A stretch of 64,000 bases of DNA from Todiramphus chloris collaris (taxonomy: Eukaryota > Chordata > Aves > Coraciiformes > Alcedinidae), in assembly GCA_025345505.1 (NCBI GenBank), contig JANVCC010000022.1:35289741-35353740 (forward strand). Reading direction: 5' to 3'. A program made the translations under genes and the position numbers. Shown piece by piece: positions 22,641 to 36,180 of the stretch. The notes beneath the pieces are model-generated. The model had not been told where the DNA came from and ran no database searches. It worked only from the letters and a program-made list of their open reading frames with translations. The stretch's first letter is position 1. Each line of letters opens with the position of its first letter.

Positions 22641-25600
22641 GGTGTCCCACACACAGGTCACAGAGATGCAACTCATAGATTTGTGAACCAGTTTGAAAGA
22701 ATACAGCCCAATAATTTCACCAGGGGGTTGGTGGGAGGAGGCCCAAGGGGCTCAATCACTTAGGGAACAACAGGATAAAAAAGAGCAGTGCTGACTTTTG
22801 CAGTGCAAGCATTTACACAGGCAGATCACAACTCCAGTGGGTTTAGCTGATCAGTCAAGGGGAATGACTTGGTAAGGCCAGAACAAAAAATAACACTTGG
22901 GAAGAGCTTAATTTCGTTGTCTGAAGGTTTCTCCGATGAGTTTAACCATCCCTGCTCTCCACTTGTTTAGGCAGCTTTTCTTAGTAACAAAAGACTTTCA
23001 CACTCAAGCGTGCACGAGAGATACAATTTTCAGACACACTGACGTGATGCGGGCTTGGCACTGGCTTTGCTTTGCTCAGACTGAATGTAATTAGGTTCTG
23101 GTCACTGGGCTGTGGGCAAACACCAGCTTCCAGTCCACTGATTAATTCTTCTTTAGCCAGCACTTGTGACATCCAACGTCGACACGCTCCAGAGTGGGCA
23201 AAGGGGATATTTGGAGGTTAGAAAATTATCTGTTATGATTTTTAGAAAATCCTGGGGAACAATACTGGATGCCACAGATGCCCAGAATGTGTATCCCAAA
23301 CTGAGGTGCTGCCGAAAAGCACAACCCTCCTTTCTGTATGGTACCAACAAGTGTACAGGGAGTAACTCACCCTATTTTTAGGTTTGTCAGACATTCATCT
23401 CTCACTTCCCCCTATCCCTGTCTCTGCTGGCACTACTTCCTGAGTGTTGCTAATTAGTGTATTAAGCCATACACTTGGATATATAAATATAGATTAGATA
23501 TAAAGACCTTGTGTTTCTGAGTTTTAAGAATACCACTAAAAATAGATGGCAATTGTGTCTAACATGGAGCAATGTTCTCCATATTTCCTTCCTTGCCTCC
23601 ATCTTGTGAGTACAGTATAAACAATGCTTTTACCATCATAAATAATTCAAGTCATTCCACGAGATATCAGTAATGTCAATTAGACATATTTCTTCCCATC
23701 AATGAGAATTTCCTGTTTTCTGCTACACTTTGGGAAAAACACTCTTAGCCTTGATGCGTAAGGAATTGAAAAACTGTCTTTTGTTTCTCATTCACGGCAT
23801 TTTGAGCTCACTTTGTACACTGTGAGCCCAGGTTCAGAGGTTTCTGCTTCATGAAGTTTGTATCCTCATTTTGAAGCACTGTCCTTCAATTCATGGTGCT
23901 TTTTATGAAAGCAGCAAGTGCAAATTACTGGGCACATAAGTGACACATGTCCTCACACCACCAGCCCTGAAAAATATGTAATCCATATTAAATAAAACCC
24001 TGAGCCATCTTCAGTACTGTTTGCTCAGGTTTAAAAGGTCATTAGGTGAGCAAAGGTCGAGGGAGAACTTGATGCAGTGGATAAGAATAACTCAGTACAG
24101 ATGTAATGTTTCTGGTGGATGATCCAGCAGGTCTTTACAAACATTAATTAAGCTTCACATTTTCCATATGAGATAGGTAAACACTGTCACTGCCTTGCTC
24201 TCAGATCTGTAAAACAAGGCCAGTAAAGACTTGACTCATATGATATCAGAAGAGCCAAGAGCAAAATTAAAAAAGACTTAGCAGCCAGCCCACATTCTAG
24301 CAACTCGAATTAATTCAGTCAGTGATGGGATCCTGTGCTCTACTCATGCAGGGTCAGGTCCCGTTTCCCTTGCCAATGACAGCAGATTCCTGGCTGTATT
24401 TGACTTCCAGTTCTGCATAACTATAAATAATCTGCTACATCTCATTCTTCCAGAGTCCAGTCATCTATAATTTCTAACATGACTTATTTCCTCCTCCTCC
24501 TCTACTCCACTGCTTTGATGCTTAACCCCTCAGTTCTTTTCTTTGCAGCACTGTATTAGGAGAAACCTCTGTAGAAAGGGAAGCTGTGAACCAAATGATG
24601 AACGTGTTCAGTGTGGAGTCCATAGCTGTGACAAATTCAATGTTAACAAAAGGCAGCAGGAAAGTGTTTAAATTCTCCTTCTGTCCTCAGACCTGAATAT
24701 CAGCAGGGTGTAAGTGGTTCACGGACGTTGTACCTCTCATCTTCACCATGGGATGAATTTCACTTAAACACCACAGTCGTATCTCACAGCTTTGGCCTCC
24801 ATTCCTACCTATTTTCAGTTCTGAGATATATCCAACAAAAACTATATCTAATAATAAATAATAAAGCACACTTGTGCTAACTTTCAAACACAGCTGTGTA
24901 CCTGTAAATCCTCAGTGCTGCACCAGGCGCATGGAATCAGAAATGCCACAAAACTCAAAATGAATGCATAAGCAAAAGAAGAAGCAAGATCATATACTGC
25001 TACTCCAAATTCTCTATGCTGCTGGGCTTTATATATTATATAAAATAAGTATATTTTCTCTTTCTGTAGTTGGTCAAAGATATTCAAAACTCTGTCCTCA
25101 AGAGGACTTTTGAAATAAATGCACTAATAAGTTGCTTAGGACAGGATTTTGACTAAGAAGTGCAGGTTCATAATCAGAATTACTGTCAGGGTAATTGCAT
25201 ATCCAATTATTTAATCTTAAGGTCACCTTTGCCCAAGTTATTAAGAAAAACAAGTTTTATTACTTCTAACTCTTTGAGACAACAATCCTGCAGGAAAAAA
25301 CTCCACTTTCACTTTCAAACACTAATAAAATAATTGCTGGAAATTTTTTATCTGTAGCATGTCCATGATGCAGACACAAACATATTTGTCAGCTCTGAAA
25401 TCAGATTCATTGTGCTGGTCATCAGAAGAATCAAAATGATGGTGGAAAATGGCGATGAAATAGTTATGAATCCTTTACCTAAGAGTATCAGGGCATGATG
25501 AGCTCTAGAAGCACCACTGCCTTATTTTCACGACCAGATCCATTAAGATCAGCAGTATTTGTGTCATTTTTTTGATATATTGTATTAATATCTACTTTCC

Positions 25601-26870
25601 AGCATGGAGTTCCTGTTTGATTCTACAGTTCAGTAGAATGGAGTTCAGTGTGCACTGCTGAGGGCAAAAGAGGGTCAGGTCACCTCTTGACCTGTGCATG
25701 AAAGTCCTGCATCATTAATGAGATGAAAAAGGAAGGACCACATTTAGACAGGTGATCCAGCAAAATAAGTCTCTTCAGCTGGAACCACGTAGTTAATTCC
25801 ACTGCATCAATATTTCAAATGCATCAGGTTCAAAGGAAAATACACTTGCCAAAAACAACAACAGTTTGGCTTGCAATCAATATTTGTAACCTGCAGTGCA
25901 TTAAGTGCCAATGTTCCTGAAATGCTTCCTGGTTTTACAAACACAACCTGCAATTCAAGCACTATCATATAACCAGGATAAGAAGATATTTAAAACATAA
26001 AGGTATAAAATGCAGCATACGAGACAGACTGGCTTAAGAACACAAATAAATACAGAGTGAAGCCATTGCTCATAAAGTATCATTTCAATAATCTGAGTGC
26101 ATGACCTAGACAAAGAGATGGCTTGTATCTGGTGGTAAATATATTTTAAAAGGCTCCTTTAAGACTGAGAGCATTGGAAATCCTGAGCTACACCATGCCA
26201 AACAGTGTTCAGTTTATTCATCTATAATGTGTTCTGGGATCTGAAGAGATGTGTTCAGTCTTTTAGTACAGGATGCACCGAGCTTAACTTGCTTTTTCAG
26301 TTAAATATTCACTGAATATTACATTTTACTCATGTTCTTCTTGTACTGGTGTGACAGTGTATTGCAGCTGCCTGGCACTGTCAGCACCTTATTTCTCCAG
26401 ACAGCGAGGCCACAAATTCATTTCAACACTCTGAGAAAAAAACAATAGAAAGCAAAAGATCCAGAATGCTGGAGCCATCCCATGCGTGGGACCAAAGTGT
26501 GGTTTGGGCAAAAATGATGAACTGAGAAGATAGAACCATCATTTCAGTAAGCCTGAGATAAGTGATTCTTGAATGGGTCTCTCCTTCCCTTTGTGTTCAA
26601 GCTTTGCACAGAATACTTAATTAGGCAGGAAGATTTTCTAGTTCTGTAGTGGGAGATTTAGATTCCTATTCCTGTACCAGTGGACAGTCAATTATTTATA
26701 CAAAGTAGAAGAGAGTCAACAGAAGGGACTGTGAATGCCCTTTGCAACATAATGACCTATTGCTCAGAGGATATGATGCTCTCAAGGCAGAGGAGAGAAC
26801 TGAATCCTGTAAAAGCAGGACAAAATCATCTCCTTATCTCTGGATAATAGAGCTCTTTTGCTGTTCAGCT
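22641..26870. other. Unique non-coding DNA
   Basis: More than 4 kb without a recognised transposon, RNA gene or exon. Simple sequence is limited to a (CTC)n-like run near 24488-24502 and AATAATAAATAATAAA near 24850-24865. Confidence 0.5.
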
Positions 26871-26910
26871 TTTTGGGGGTTTTTTTTAGTCTTTTTTTCT
26901 TTTTTTTTTT
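26871..26910. repeat. T-rich low-complexity tract
   Basis: Runs of 7-10 T separated by single other bases extend over 40 bases. On the opposite strand this is an A-rich tract. No retrotransposon body is joined to it. Confidence 0.9.
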
Positions 26911-27732
26911 CTGAAATGAGAAGGAAAATTTGACCCAAATTCACTAGCAGTTTCCAGGCAACTGAACTTTGCCAGAACATGTAATGAATCTCTGAAATGC
27001 TACTTGCCATCCTGCTGTAAAAACTTAATGGGCTGCAGTCGTACCATGAGGTAAACTAAGGACAGCCAGCTACTTCTGAAAGGCAGGGAGGAGAATTTTC
27101 TGTCACTGAGGAAACAAACAGTAAATACTTATCACCAGAATGTATTTTCACCTCCAGAGGATAATGATCCAGATATTGAAAGCGATGGGTATCCTTCCCC
27201 CCAGCAATCAAGAATCTTGTTTCCATTTCTGCTTTATGGAATTACTATTAATTCCTTCTGCTATCTCAGGATCTAGAAGACCCACACATTATCTGGAATT
27301 CTCACTACCTTGGTGCTGTGTGAACTATGGCTTCAGGGTAATAAAGTAAGCAGGGATTTCAGAATAGGAGCCATCCTAACCTCTTTTTCAATACATGGGG
27401 CAGTAGAGATGTGTTTTAAAGGCTTTTGAAGGAGAGCACTGAAATGTCTTTTGGCTCCTGATGGAGCATTTTTCTGAAGTGTGAGGAAGGCCTGGGAAGC
27501 AGTACAAATGCCTTTCAGTAACTCTACAAGCAGAGTAGGGAGTTGAGCTTTACATTAATGGCAGGTCACAGAGCCAAGACAACTCCTCACAAGAGGGCTC
27601 AAGAGGTAAATTTCCTTAAAATGCATTTAGGGAAAGCCAAGCTAATGAGGGACCACAAAGAGAGACAATCTGAGTGAGCACACAGGAAAAGGAGTCCATT
27701 AGACAGATAAAATATTGTGTTTTACCTGGCTA
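26911..27732. other. Unique non-coding DNA
   Basis: No mobile element or exon is recognised. Sequence complexity is normal. Confidence 0.45.
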
Positions 27733-27760
27733 AGATTCTATGATTCTCTGGTTTTATGAT
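27733..27760 (+). mobile_element. CR1 LINE tail scrap (weak)
   Basis: GATTCTATGATTCTCTGG followed by TTTTATGAT resembles the 3' tail of CR1 and matches the tail of the copy at 3703-3802 (ATTCTGTGATTCTCTGG). No 3' UTR precedes it, so it is either an extreme truncation or a chance tail-like microsatellite. Confidence 0.4.
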
Positions 27761-29639
27761 AATAGATTACTGAAAAAAAACCCAAACTGACTTCTGTTGC
27801 ATTCTCTGACCAGCTTAGAAAACTGTGCTCCAGTTAAGTTCACATATTTCATTCTCTCAAACTGGGTGACTATCACCATACACACTGAGAGTCTGCTGTG
27901 GTGGCTCAGCCTTGCACACTGGCAAAGATCCTCAGGACTTCCAGTGAGACTGCTTCTGTTAGGAGGAGGACTCGGATTGCTGACATGTTAATGCTGAGAT
28001 GGTCTTCTGGAGACAAGCTGTGCAGCTTTAGCACAAGGCTATCACAGCAAAAAACCAGAAGTCTGAGATCTTTTAATATCTTAAAATTGAATCAATTTAT
28101 TTCATAACAGACTTCTATCCATTTCTAATTCTGGATCAAGCCACGTTAATTAGCCCTTGAGTTAAATGATATGCCAAGTACTACCAGCTGTCTTTTCCCT
28201 TTTCTTCCTATGTGTATGTGTATGAAGACAGAGATACTGAAGACAATAATTGCACACCAGCTCTTTGTCCATTAAAGAAATCCCACTTTGGTTTGTGCTT
28301 CCTTCTCGCACTGAGAAACCCGACAAAGCAGCTCATTGCAGAACTAAGTAAGAGGATAAATAATATGTACAATTTATTTTGTTTGCCTCACTGTGGTTTT
28401 AATTACCACTAGTAGTCCAGTCCTTAAACTATATTCTTTGTCTTGGAGAACCATACATTTACACAGATGCACTAATCGGTACTTATATACTGTGCAACTG
28501 TGCACACTGACAAGAGATTTTAATGACTCAGGTAGCCTGTCATACTATTGCAATCATAAATCATAACAAGGGGGAAAAACCTAAAGAAATGTATATGCTG
28601 ATCAAAGACAGGCAAAAGAATGATACTTTCTCTCTCAGTTTGACCAATAAATACAGAATATATATTGTTCAAGAAAATACCACCACCAACAACAATATAC
28701 ATATATATATATATATTGTCTTGGATAAAAACACTTCAGAAAAAAATGTTTCCTCCAACTGTGTTTTACTTTGATCATATTCCACATTAAGATAGTTTTA
28801 CACCCGTTTTCATTTTAGTTATTCTACTGACACTGGTAAAGTGCATCACTGTTAAGATAATAACATCTAACACTATGTCAGTTTTGCACTTTCATTGCCC
28901 CCTGCCATTCAGCATGGAGGGCACAGGAGAGATCTTCTCTCTTCAATTAAATATATGGCTATTTATTTCTTCTGCCCTCAGAATTTTCTTTATGGTCTCT
29001 CAGATAAAGATGTGGGAAACAGTTTGTGTCCAGATTTGCAAGGCAAAACAAAACACAGTATGACTACTGCCGAGTATTACATTCTTCTGTATGTCACAGT
29101 GAGTGAACTTAATTATGGTTCATTAACCCTGAGCTCAGTTTCTCATTCATGTACCCAACAGAGTGGTATCAAGTCATCTCTCATAACTTCAGCCTGATGT
29201 TCTTAAATCAACCTGGACTTGTTTTCTACCAGCATACCCTATAGCCCTTGCATTTTTCATGAAACTTATAAATGGAAACACGGCACATAATAATTAATGA
29301 TTTCAGAAGCTAGTTTTGAAGAGAAATACACTGGGATTATCAAATCTCTTCCCCGAGGACACAGACAGTCTGATTAAGTGCTTCAAAAAGTTCCTTTTGG
29401 AGATCTTTTGCAGCCCGTGCCCCTGCTGTGGCTGCCCTCTGGTTACTCGTTTCACCTGTAAACAGTTCACTGCCACTGCTGACTCCCCTAAACATCTTCT
29501 TTGGACTGCAATCTGCGTTTTATGTGAACTCTGGAGCTATTAGCCACTGATATCCACAGCACTGCACAGTCTAGGAACATTTATTGCTCCCCTGCTTAGT
29601 TTAATGTTTCTGCCTTAGTACCATAATATTATTAATAGT
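27761..29639. other. Unique non-coding DNA with an AT microsatellite
   Basis: An (AT)n run of about 8 units lies at 28700-28716, next to CACCACCAACAACAA. Overlapping frames near 28875-29197 (62 and 100 codons, + strand) have no domain. Confidence 0.5.
28700..28716. repeat. (AT)n microsatellite
   Basis: Eight or so AT units in a row, preceded by ATATAC. It is likely variable in length between individuals. Confidence 0.9.
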
Positions 29640-30080
29640 CACAAAGTACAATAAAAGAAAATTAAGTGTTTATTTTGTTTAGGCTTTCGCCACTCTACCT
29701 GCAGCCTTTTTCCATTACATTTGCACATAAATGAGCACACACTACATTTTTTAGTGCATCTAAAAATCAGGGTTTAACTCCTCTAATCATATTGTTCTAT
29801 TTCCAGTCATCTTCCAGGCCACTTTATTTCTTATTGCAAATGCAAGTATATTATGGTAAATTTATACATATATTTTTTATATAAATGCATATTATGCATT
29901 TGGTAGCTATTCACCTTGCTAATAGACTTCATTTGTATATTTTTCCCTCTTTTAAAATGAATAATTTGTTCGCATCACACACATGCCAAAATAGCCCATT
30001 TGCTGCTTGTGATGATGCTTTATTTTCCCCCTCAGTTTCATAGAACTAAAAGGTTTTAATGCCTATTAAGACAGGCATTG
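29640..30080. promoter_or_regulatory. Candidate conserved non-coding element with a POU-type palindrome
   Basis: An AT-rich block without simple repeats that carries octamer-like TTGCAAATGC (about 29834-29843), the palindrome at 29883-29901, TTAATGCCTATTAAG and several TAAT cores. This motif density is typical of homeodomain or POU-bound enhancers. The assignment rests on appearance only. Confidence 0.33.
29883..29901. promoter_or_regulatory. Palindrome AAATGCAT-ATT-ATGCATTT
   Basis: Two perfect 8-base arms are separated by three bases. ATGCAT pairs are the basis of POU-factor dimer sites (the MORE element is ATGCATATGCAT, without spacer). The three-base spacer here differs from that element, so binding is a guess. 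Confidence 0.35.
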
Positions 30081-31639
30081 ATTCAGGCATATTTCAAACT
30101 GATGTGCGTGACATCTGGAGACAGTCGCCCTGCAACTAGACACTGAAATTCTGAAGTGTCCACTTTCTTGAGAAACATTGGTCTCCACAGACCATGTGCT
30201 GATAAAACGTGAGCCAAGTCATAGCTGGCCACGAGAGTATAAACTGAAGTGCTTCCCATGGATATACACAATTCCGTGTAAGAATAGCATTAACCGCATT
30301 CCTTCCAAAGGCCAGCTCAAAGACCACATATGCCTGTGAAAGTAGCTAGACAGTGGCTAACGTTAAAGATTACGTGGTTCATGAGTATGTAAAACTGCAG
30401 CTGGCTCTGTACAGTGCAGGCTTTGTGTGGCACTGCGGTGGGCACAGCCCAGGCTGCTCCTGTCCCGCTGTGTGGCAGAGGCTGCTGGCATCTGAATAGC
30501 CAGTCTGAGAGATACCTGTAGGGAAATGGGATATAAAATAACACTTTCTGGGTCCTGTATACTAACAGAGTTCAAATTTCAGCAGTCTCAGAATTTCTTT
30601 AGTAGGGAGAAGTTAGTCCTTTCCCCCGTCTAAAGAGTCTGGCAATGCAAGCGTCCCAGTCAGCTCTGCAGACCTTGCACAACATTGTACAATGGCAGCA
30701 TGAATTACCTACACCACACACAATCTTGGTGGTGAAAGTGCAGATCTAGGTAAGCTTGAGGGGCTCTGATTTGCCAGTTGGTCCTCAGAGTGGCCTCCTG
30801 CCAGCATGGCACAAGTATCTAGTATTACTGGACTCTGCATCTCAGATTCAGCTCTCCATGGTTAAAGCTTCACACTTCTAAGCAGCTTAATGAAAGACAG
30901 TAGGTGGCTTACATTTTTTCTGAATTGTCTCCAATTTGACAGTATTTTTCCAGTATTCAGCATCTTAGATTATATTCCAGGAGTCCTGGCACCATAAGAA
31001 GAGTATTAGGTTCACTATTCTTTCACCATTGATCTAGATTAATAGCCCCAAAGACCTGCTCGCAGTGGATTGAAAAGACTTGGTTTGAAATGTATGCATT
31101 TGTTGGGCTACATTCGTTTGTACACGTAACTAATTATAAAGTAATTAGTATTATCTCAACACATCTAAAGAGGCAGGCAAGGGAAGACAGAACCATTTAT
31201 TATAGTGACAAAGGGAATCAGCATTTTCTTATCATAAAAATCCAAGTTATCTTGTTTTCTTGTATGCAGTGTAATTAATCACTGTATTTAGCATTCATAG
31301 ATAATAACACCCAGTATCTGCTTTGATGAGATACAAACAAGCATATTATGAATCACTTCACATCCAGACCATCTTAATTGCTAGAATTACTGTCTTCATG
31401 TCTGCTGCCTCTGTAACAGCAGGTAACTCGATGAAATGCCTAAAACACCCTCATGCTTTGGCAACCAGTTTAGCTACTGAACTAATGTGGCATTTGTCAT
31501 TCTTATTATGAAGCCATATTCTTCCTTCATTTACAATCCAGGCAGAGAAGTCCACGGGGTGATGGAGGGCATAAACAAGGGCATAATCAGACTTCCTATA
31601 ATGGATGACTGAGGGAGTGAAAAACACCGTCAAATTCAC
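30081..31639. other. Unique non-coding DNA
   Basis: A GC-richer patch lies at about 30410-30490. Frames of 60-75 codons overlap on the minus strand and none has a domain. Confidence 0.45.
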
Positions 31640-32340
31640 TAATTCACTAATCCCATATAAATAAACCTCTTAACTGGATGGAACACAAAATGAAATCTTA
31701 TTTTTATCTTTAAATGAGTAATAAAGTAAAATTAAAAAATAAAATAACCCTTATCAGTTAATTGAGATTGTCTTCAATTATATAAATACGACTAACTAAC
31801 CTTTAGGGCTTTTCATTAACAAAGGTTCATCAATTCTAATCATCTGACACTCAAATACTCTAATGGCCATGCCAATGTAATTAAAGTTGCCAATTCTGCT
31901 AACAGACTTCTTAGGTTACAAGCACAGTTATCAATGTAGGATAAGTAATCTTGTACCACACTGCTTTCACAGATACTGTCCTATCCCACTAATGTCTTAA
32001 CTGGTGACAGATTTTATTAATGAAATTAATCTTCAAATATGTATGCAGTCCTTACTTTTTTGTTCCGAACCGGAAGTAGCCACCACTTCATAATCCCGTG
32101 TGGTATTTTATCACAGTTAATAAACACAATAGGAGCCCACGTCGAATGAACCATCATCGTTCATCAAAATAATTAAGGTTTTAATCTTCTAAGGGTAATT
32201 TGTTTGACCCCATCCTACCAAATACATTCTCAAACATTCTGCTGCATGGATTGTGACTGTGGGCAGGAGGAGAGTCAGGGTGTAAGAAATCAATTCAGCA
32301 CTTGCTTTACAGTGTATTTCATATTGTATTAATATCCACA
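31640..32340. promoter_or_regulatory. Candidate conserved non-coding element, strongest-looking
   Basis: About 700 bp of AT-rich, non-repetitive DNA dense in homeodomain cores (TAATTAAAG, CAGTTAATTGAG, AATAATTAAGG, TTAACAAAGG). It also has an ETS-type ACCGGAAGT (about 32069-32077) and CpGs kept in AT-rich context (AATACGACTAAC, CCCACGTCGAATG, CATCATCGTTC, ATCCCGTGTGG). No frame of note crosses it. It has the look of a deeply conserved developmental enhancer. Confidence 0.4.
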
Positions 32341-33079
32341 TGCAAGGCATAAAGATTTCTCATTGCTACAAGATGACTTTCCAGTTAAATTGTATATTTG
32401 CTGCCTATAAAATGTGCATAAATTCATTTAAACAGCACATAACACTATCCATTAGAATAATTGAAAAGCATTCTACAAGCTACTATGCTGCTGGAGATAT
32501 CCAAGAAACTGCCAAACATTACACACTGGAAACTTTCATTGACTTCCATCGTCCTGATCACAAGAGTAAAATTACCTTCTACTTCAGATGCGTTTTTCCT
32601 TTTCCAGAGTCACTATGGGATAGTTAGGAATAAGATTTCAACAAGAGGTATCCCCTTTCTTCCTGACATTCAGCATTGTTTGATTTTTTTTTTTTTTTAA
32701 ATAGATCAAGAAGAAAAGAATCACGGGAAATCTTACACCATGTGATAAAAACACTCTACAGCAATATGATTTATGACAAAGCACAGCCTGAGTTTCAAGT
32801 ATCAAAAAAAAGAAAGGACAGCCAGACTGGGTCAGATCAAGGGTTCTGAAAAGGGCCAACAGAAGATGGCAGAGGGAGAATGTAAGAGGATGGCAAGCAT
32901 ATTGTCATATATTCATGGGACACTTTCAGACAGTTCTGGACTCACTTTCTTGTCTAATAATTCCTAAATTAAATTTTCTTTCTTGAATGCTACTGAATGT
33001 TGAGATGACATTTTCATTAAACTGTCTATAGTAACTATAATGCCTCATTCTTGAACAGTAGTATGTAGTATTGAATATA
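32341..33079. other. Unique non-coding DNA
   Basis: Contains T15 at 32684-32698 and two overlapping + strand frames (32340-32627 and 32461-32700) without domains. Confidence 0.45.
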
Positions 33080-33111
33080 TTCCAACCCTTAACATTCTGT
33101 GATTCTGTGAT
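33080..33111 (+). mobile_element. CR1 LINE, last ~30 bases
   Basis: TTCCAACCCTTAACATTCTG followed by TGATTCTGTGAT is the exact form of the CR1 3' terminus. The body is missing, so this is an extreme 5' truncation. Confidence 0.75.
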
Positions 33112-35879
33112 ACTGAATGCTTTCATCTAATCACCAATCCCTATAGCAACTGTAATTTAAAAAAATTAAAATACAGTTCTGGAATATACCTGAGCAATAA
33201 ATATATCCAACAATCTCTTGGCTGCTTCCAGACATTCAAAAGCAGAAATAAAGAGATGTTCTAAGAATTTTGAGGGTTTGGTTTCGGTTTCTTGGATTGT
33301 TGCTTTTTTCTACCAAAATGACAGAGTAGGCATTAGAATTATTAACTCACAGGTATGTCCTGAGAGTCTCACCCAAGCAATCCCTGGCTTTCTGACTGTT
33401 TATCATAAATAGCTATAAGATAATCAAAAGGAAAGTAAAAGAAAAAAGACTTAAGATATGACTTCCTAAACATTGTTGCTCATGAGCCATTGAAAATTAC
33501 AGGTGGTTTTCTCCCTGCTCTGCTTGAGGTATTTCTTCGAACAGAATTGCAGGACTGTGCCCCTATCAAAAGGAAGAATACTGATTTAAATATCTTGTAA
33601 GAGCTGCTTAGCAAACTCAATCTGAAAATTTCCTTCAGCCCTTGAGCTAGCCAAGAGTAAATAGAAAGCTGAAAGCAGGCAAGGGTTTGGGTTTGGTTTT
33701 GTGTTCTTTTTTACTTTCACAAATAAATTAATTCAGTAACTACATAGGGACCTACCTACACTAGCTTCTGGCTCCTTCAGTTTAGGTCTTAGCTTGCAAT
33801 GAGTTACTTTGTGTGTTCTTTGACCTAGAGCCCATCCTGTTTGCCATACTATCTGTACAACTATGCCGGAGTTAGTGGAGTCTTAAACTTGCAGGCTAAG
33901 CTTTTTTATGTCTTACATCCTCTTACATTCTCCCTTTGCCATCTTCTGTTGGCCCTTTTCAGAACCTTTGATCTGACCAAATAAGCTGGCTGATGTCAAT
34001 AAGCAAAGGCACAATGAATAAGAAGTGAAACATATATAAGTTTGTAGGAGGAGAGCCTATAGAAACAGCATTCAGCTCCTAGATTTTTGGTACTCACTAT
34101 AAATGTACATTTCCATGTGCATTCCAAGAACATTTGACACTTTTTAAACAATACTGCTCAGAAAGAAAAATGTAAAAGCTATACTGACAGCTTAGTACAA
34201 GTTCATGGTACCACTGCATCATTTTACCAGTTATATGCAACTGTCCTCTTACACCATGTATGGTTTTAAGCTGTGCACTCACACAAGGGCATATGAAAAA
34301 GCTTTCTCTATTCAGTCTGAACAGCAGCAATGAAGTGCAGCATTGTCTAAGCATCGGCTAAGAGGTTCAGAAAGCCACCTGAAGCATCATATGGCAAATT
34401 CAAGAAAGCAAGCCAGCTCTCAAAATACAGCCTCACTTTTTTCCACACAACCACCAAGTTGGTGCACAAGTGAAAAGGAGGAAAATATGTAGAGTCACAT
34501 TAATTCCTTCCCACAACCTATATGTAAGGACAAATTCTGGAAAATCTATTCCATTCTTACTCAGCTTAACATGCACCCACCCTCTGAAGTGCCTAGGAAT
34601 TGTTTTCAAAAGGGGGCTGAACAACAATGTCAACTTTTGGCCCAAAGTCAGCTGGAAACAAGCCACAACATAGACACAGTTGGCCCTCAGGACATGCTTC
34701 CAAAGACCTTGACAAACTTAAAATTAAATTTTAATTATCCCTGTTCAGCTTGATTTATAATAATTGTCAATATCTGCGGTTTGAAATAACACATTTTACA
34801 ACATGATCAGTCAGAGAAAATATTTTCCTAATGACTAAAGGGATGAAGAGTCTCCAGTGAGTCCAAGAATTATATTATCAATCTTATTTATTATTTTTTT
34901 AAACCATAACACACAAACATTGGGAGACATTGATCTGAAATTGGGGTGAAAGGCTGGAGAATACTTTGTTTTCCTGGTTTTGCAGCAGTCAGATTTAGGA
35001 GTTTAATCCTGCAGACATGAGACCAGCTGAGGTGCCAGGAGTTCACAGAGATAATTGATGGTGCTTGAAATGCTCACAAATTTTGAAGAGTCCATAGAAC
35101 CATAAAAATTTTACTTGCCAATTATTTTTTTTAAATAATTATGATGTGTCAAGAGTTGATAATTTATTCATTTGGACAAAGATCCTTGTGATGTTCTTCA
35201 CGGCAAGGAAACCCACAACCATTTTGTACCGACAAGTCCCATGAAAATATTCAGCTTTTTTTGTTCCTAAAGCGTTGCATGGGAAAGGTCACTTTTAACG
35301 CCAGGCTTTTCAGTTTATCAGTTTCTGGGTGGTGTTTCTGAAATAAACTGCCATGACTTAAAGGATACCAGGCAGAGCAGCAAACAAATTCTCAACTGGT
35401 GTCAGTGTTTCTTGCCTTTGAGCAATAGCCACTCACAGAACTGCAGGCTCAAGCTGTGGTTGTGCCAGGAATTTTCTTCATCAATACTTCAGGTTGCCCA
35501 GAAATCATCTACTTCCCTGCTTTGAATCTATTTATAATTAAATTAGTGCATATTGTTTTAAACAAGAGGAGTAAAAGGGAAGATTAAAAACCTAAGAGCA
35601 ACTCAATTCATGTGAAATAAGAACTGCTAAGCTACAGTGAAAAATAGATCCCAATAATGTCAGTAGAGGAGTGTTTAGAGGTCATAAACCACAGAATATT
35701 GCAGTTACTGTCCCTGCTCTGAGGAAAAGGCTCACCAGAAACAAACCCCATCATTTGCAACTATGGTATTGGCAGGTAAGTGTGACAGATGATGCACATA
35801 TCCTCAATGAGTTTTTTTGTGTGTGTATAAAATGGATAAAACTAATATACATTCCTGTTTTGATTTTTTTTGCAACTTG
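33112..35879. other. Unique non-coding DNA
   Basis: About 2.8 kb of AT-leaning DNA with no recognised repeat or gene. Frames of 60-85 codons are on both strands and have no domains. Confidence 0.5.
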
Positions 35880-36180
35880 ACTCTGAAATTGCTTCTGCCA
35901 TGGGTCTGTGAATTCCCGGCCATTGCTTGATTCGTTCTCACCAGCAGGCGCTTCAGCAGGAAAGATATAAGCTCTTGCAATTTCATTTTCCTTTTAAAGG
36001 TAGCTTCCTGTAACAACTTCTTCCTAATAAGCTATTTGTTTTTCATAATACCACCCGAATGAAACATTTTGCTTCGTGCCTCAAATCTTTCCTCATTTAC
36101 AATATTTATCCATTTGGGTTAAAAATAAAACTATCTTTCTTTTCAACAGCTAATGCGGCTAAAATCTGATGAACCTGAAC
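35880..36180. promoter_or_regulatory. Candidate conserved non-coding element
   Basis: A non-repetitive block with CpGs retained (TCCCGGCC, ATTCGTTC, AGGCGCTTC, CACCCGAATG, CTTCGTGCC, AATGCGGC), ATTTGC-type and TAATGC sites and a CTTTTAAAGG palindrome (about 35991-36000). It contrasts with CpG-poor flanks. Inference from composition only. Confidence 0.33.

Noticed and set aside
22715-22730. CACCAGGGGGTTGG as a CTCF site
   Set aside because: The half after GGGGG does not fit the consensus.
24590-24700. ATGATGA and CTGA boxes as a possible C/D snoRNA
   Set aside because: Spacing is too long, no terminal stem, and no inner C'/D' boxes.
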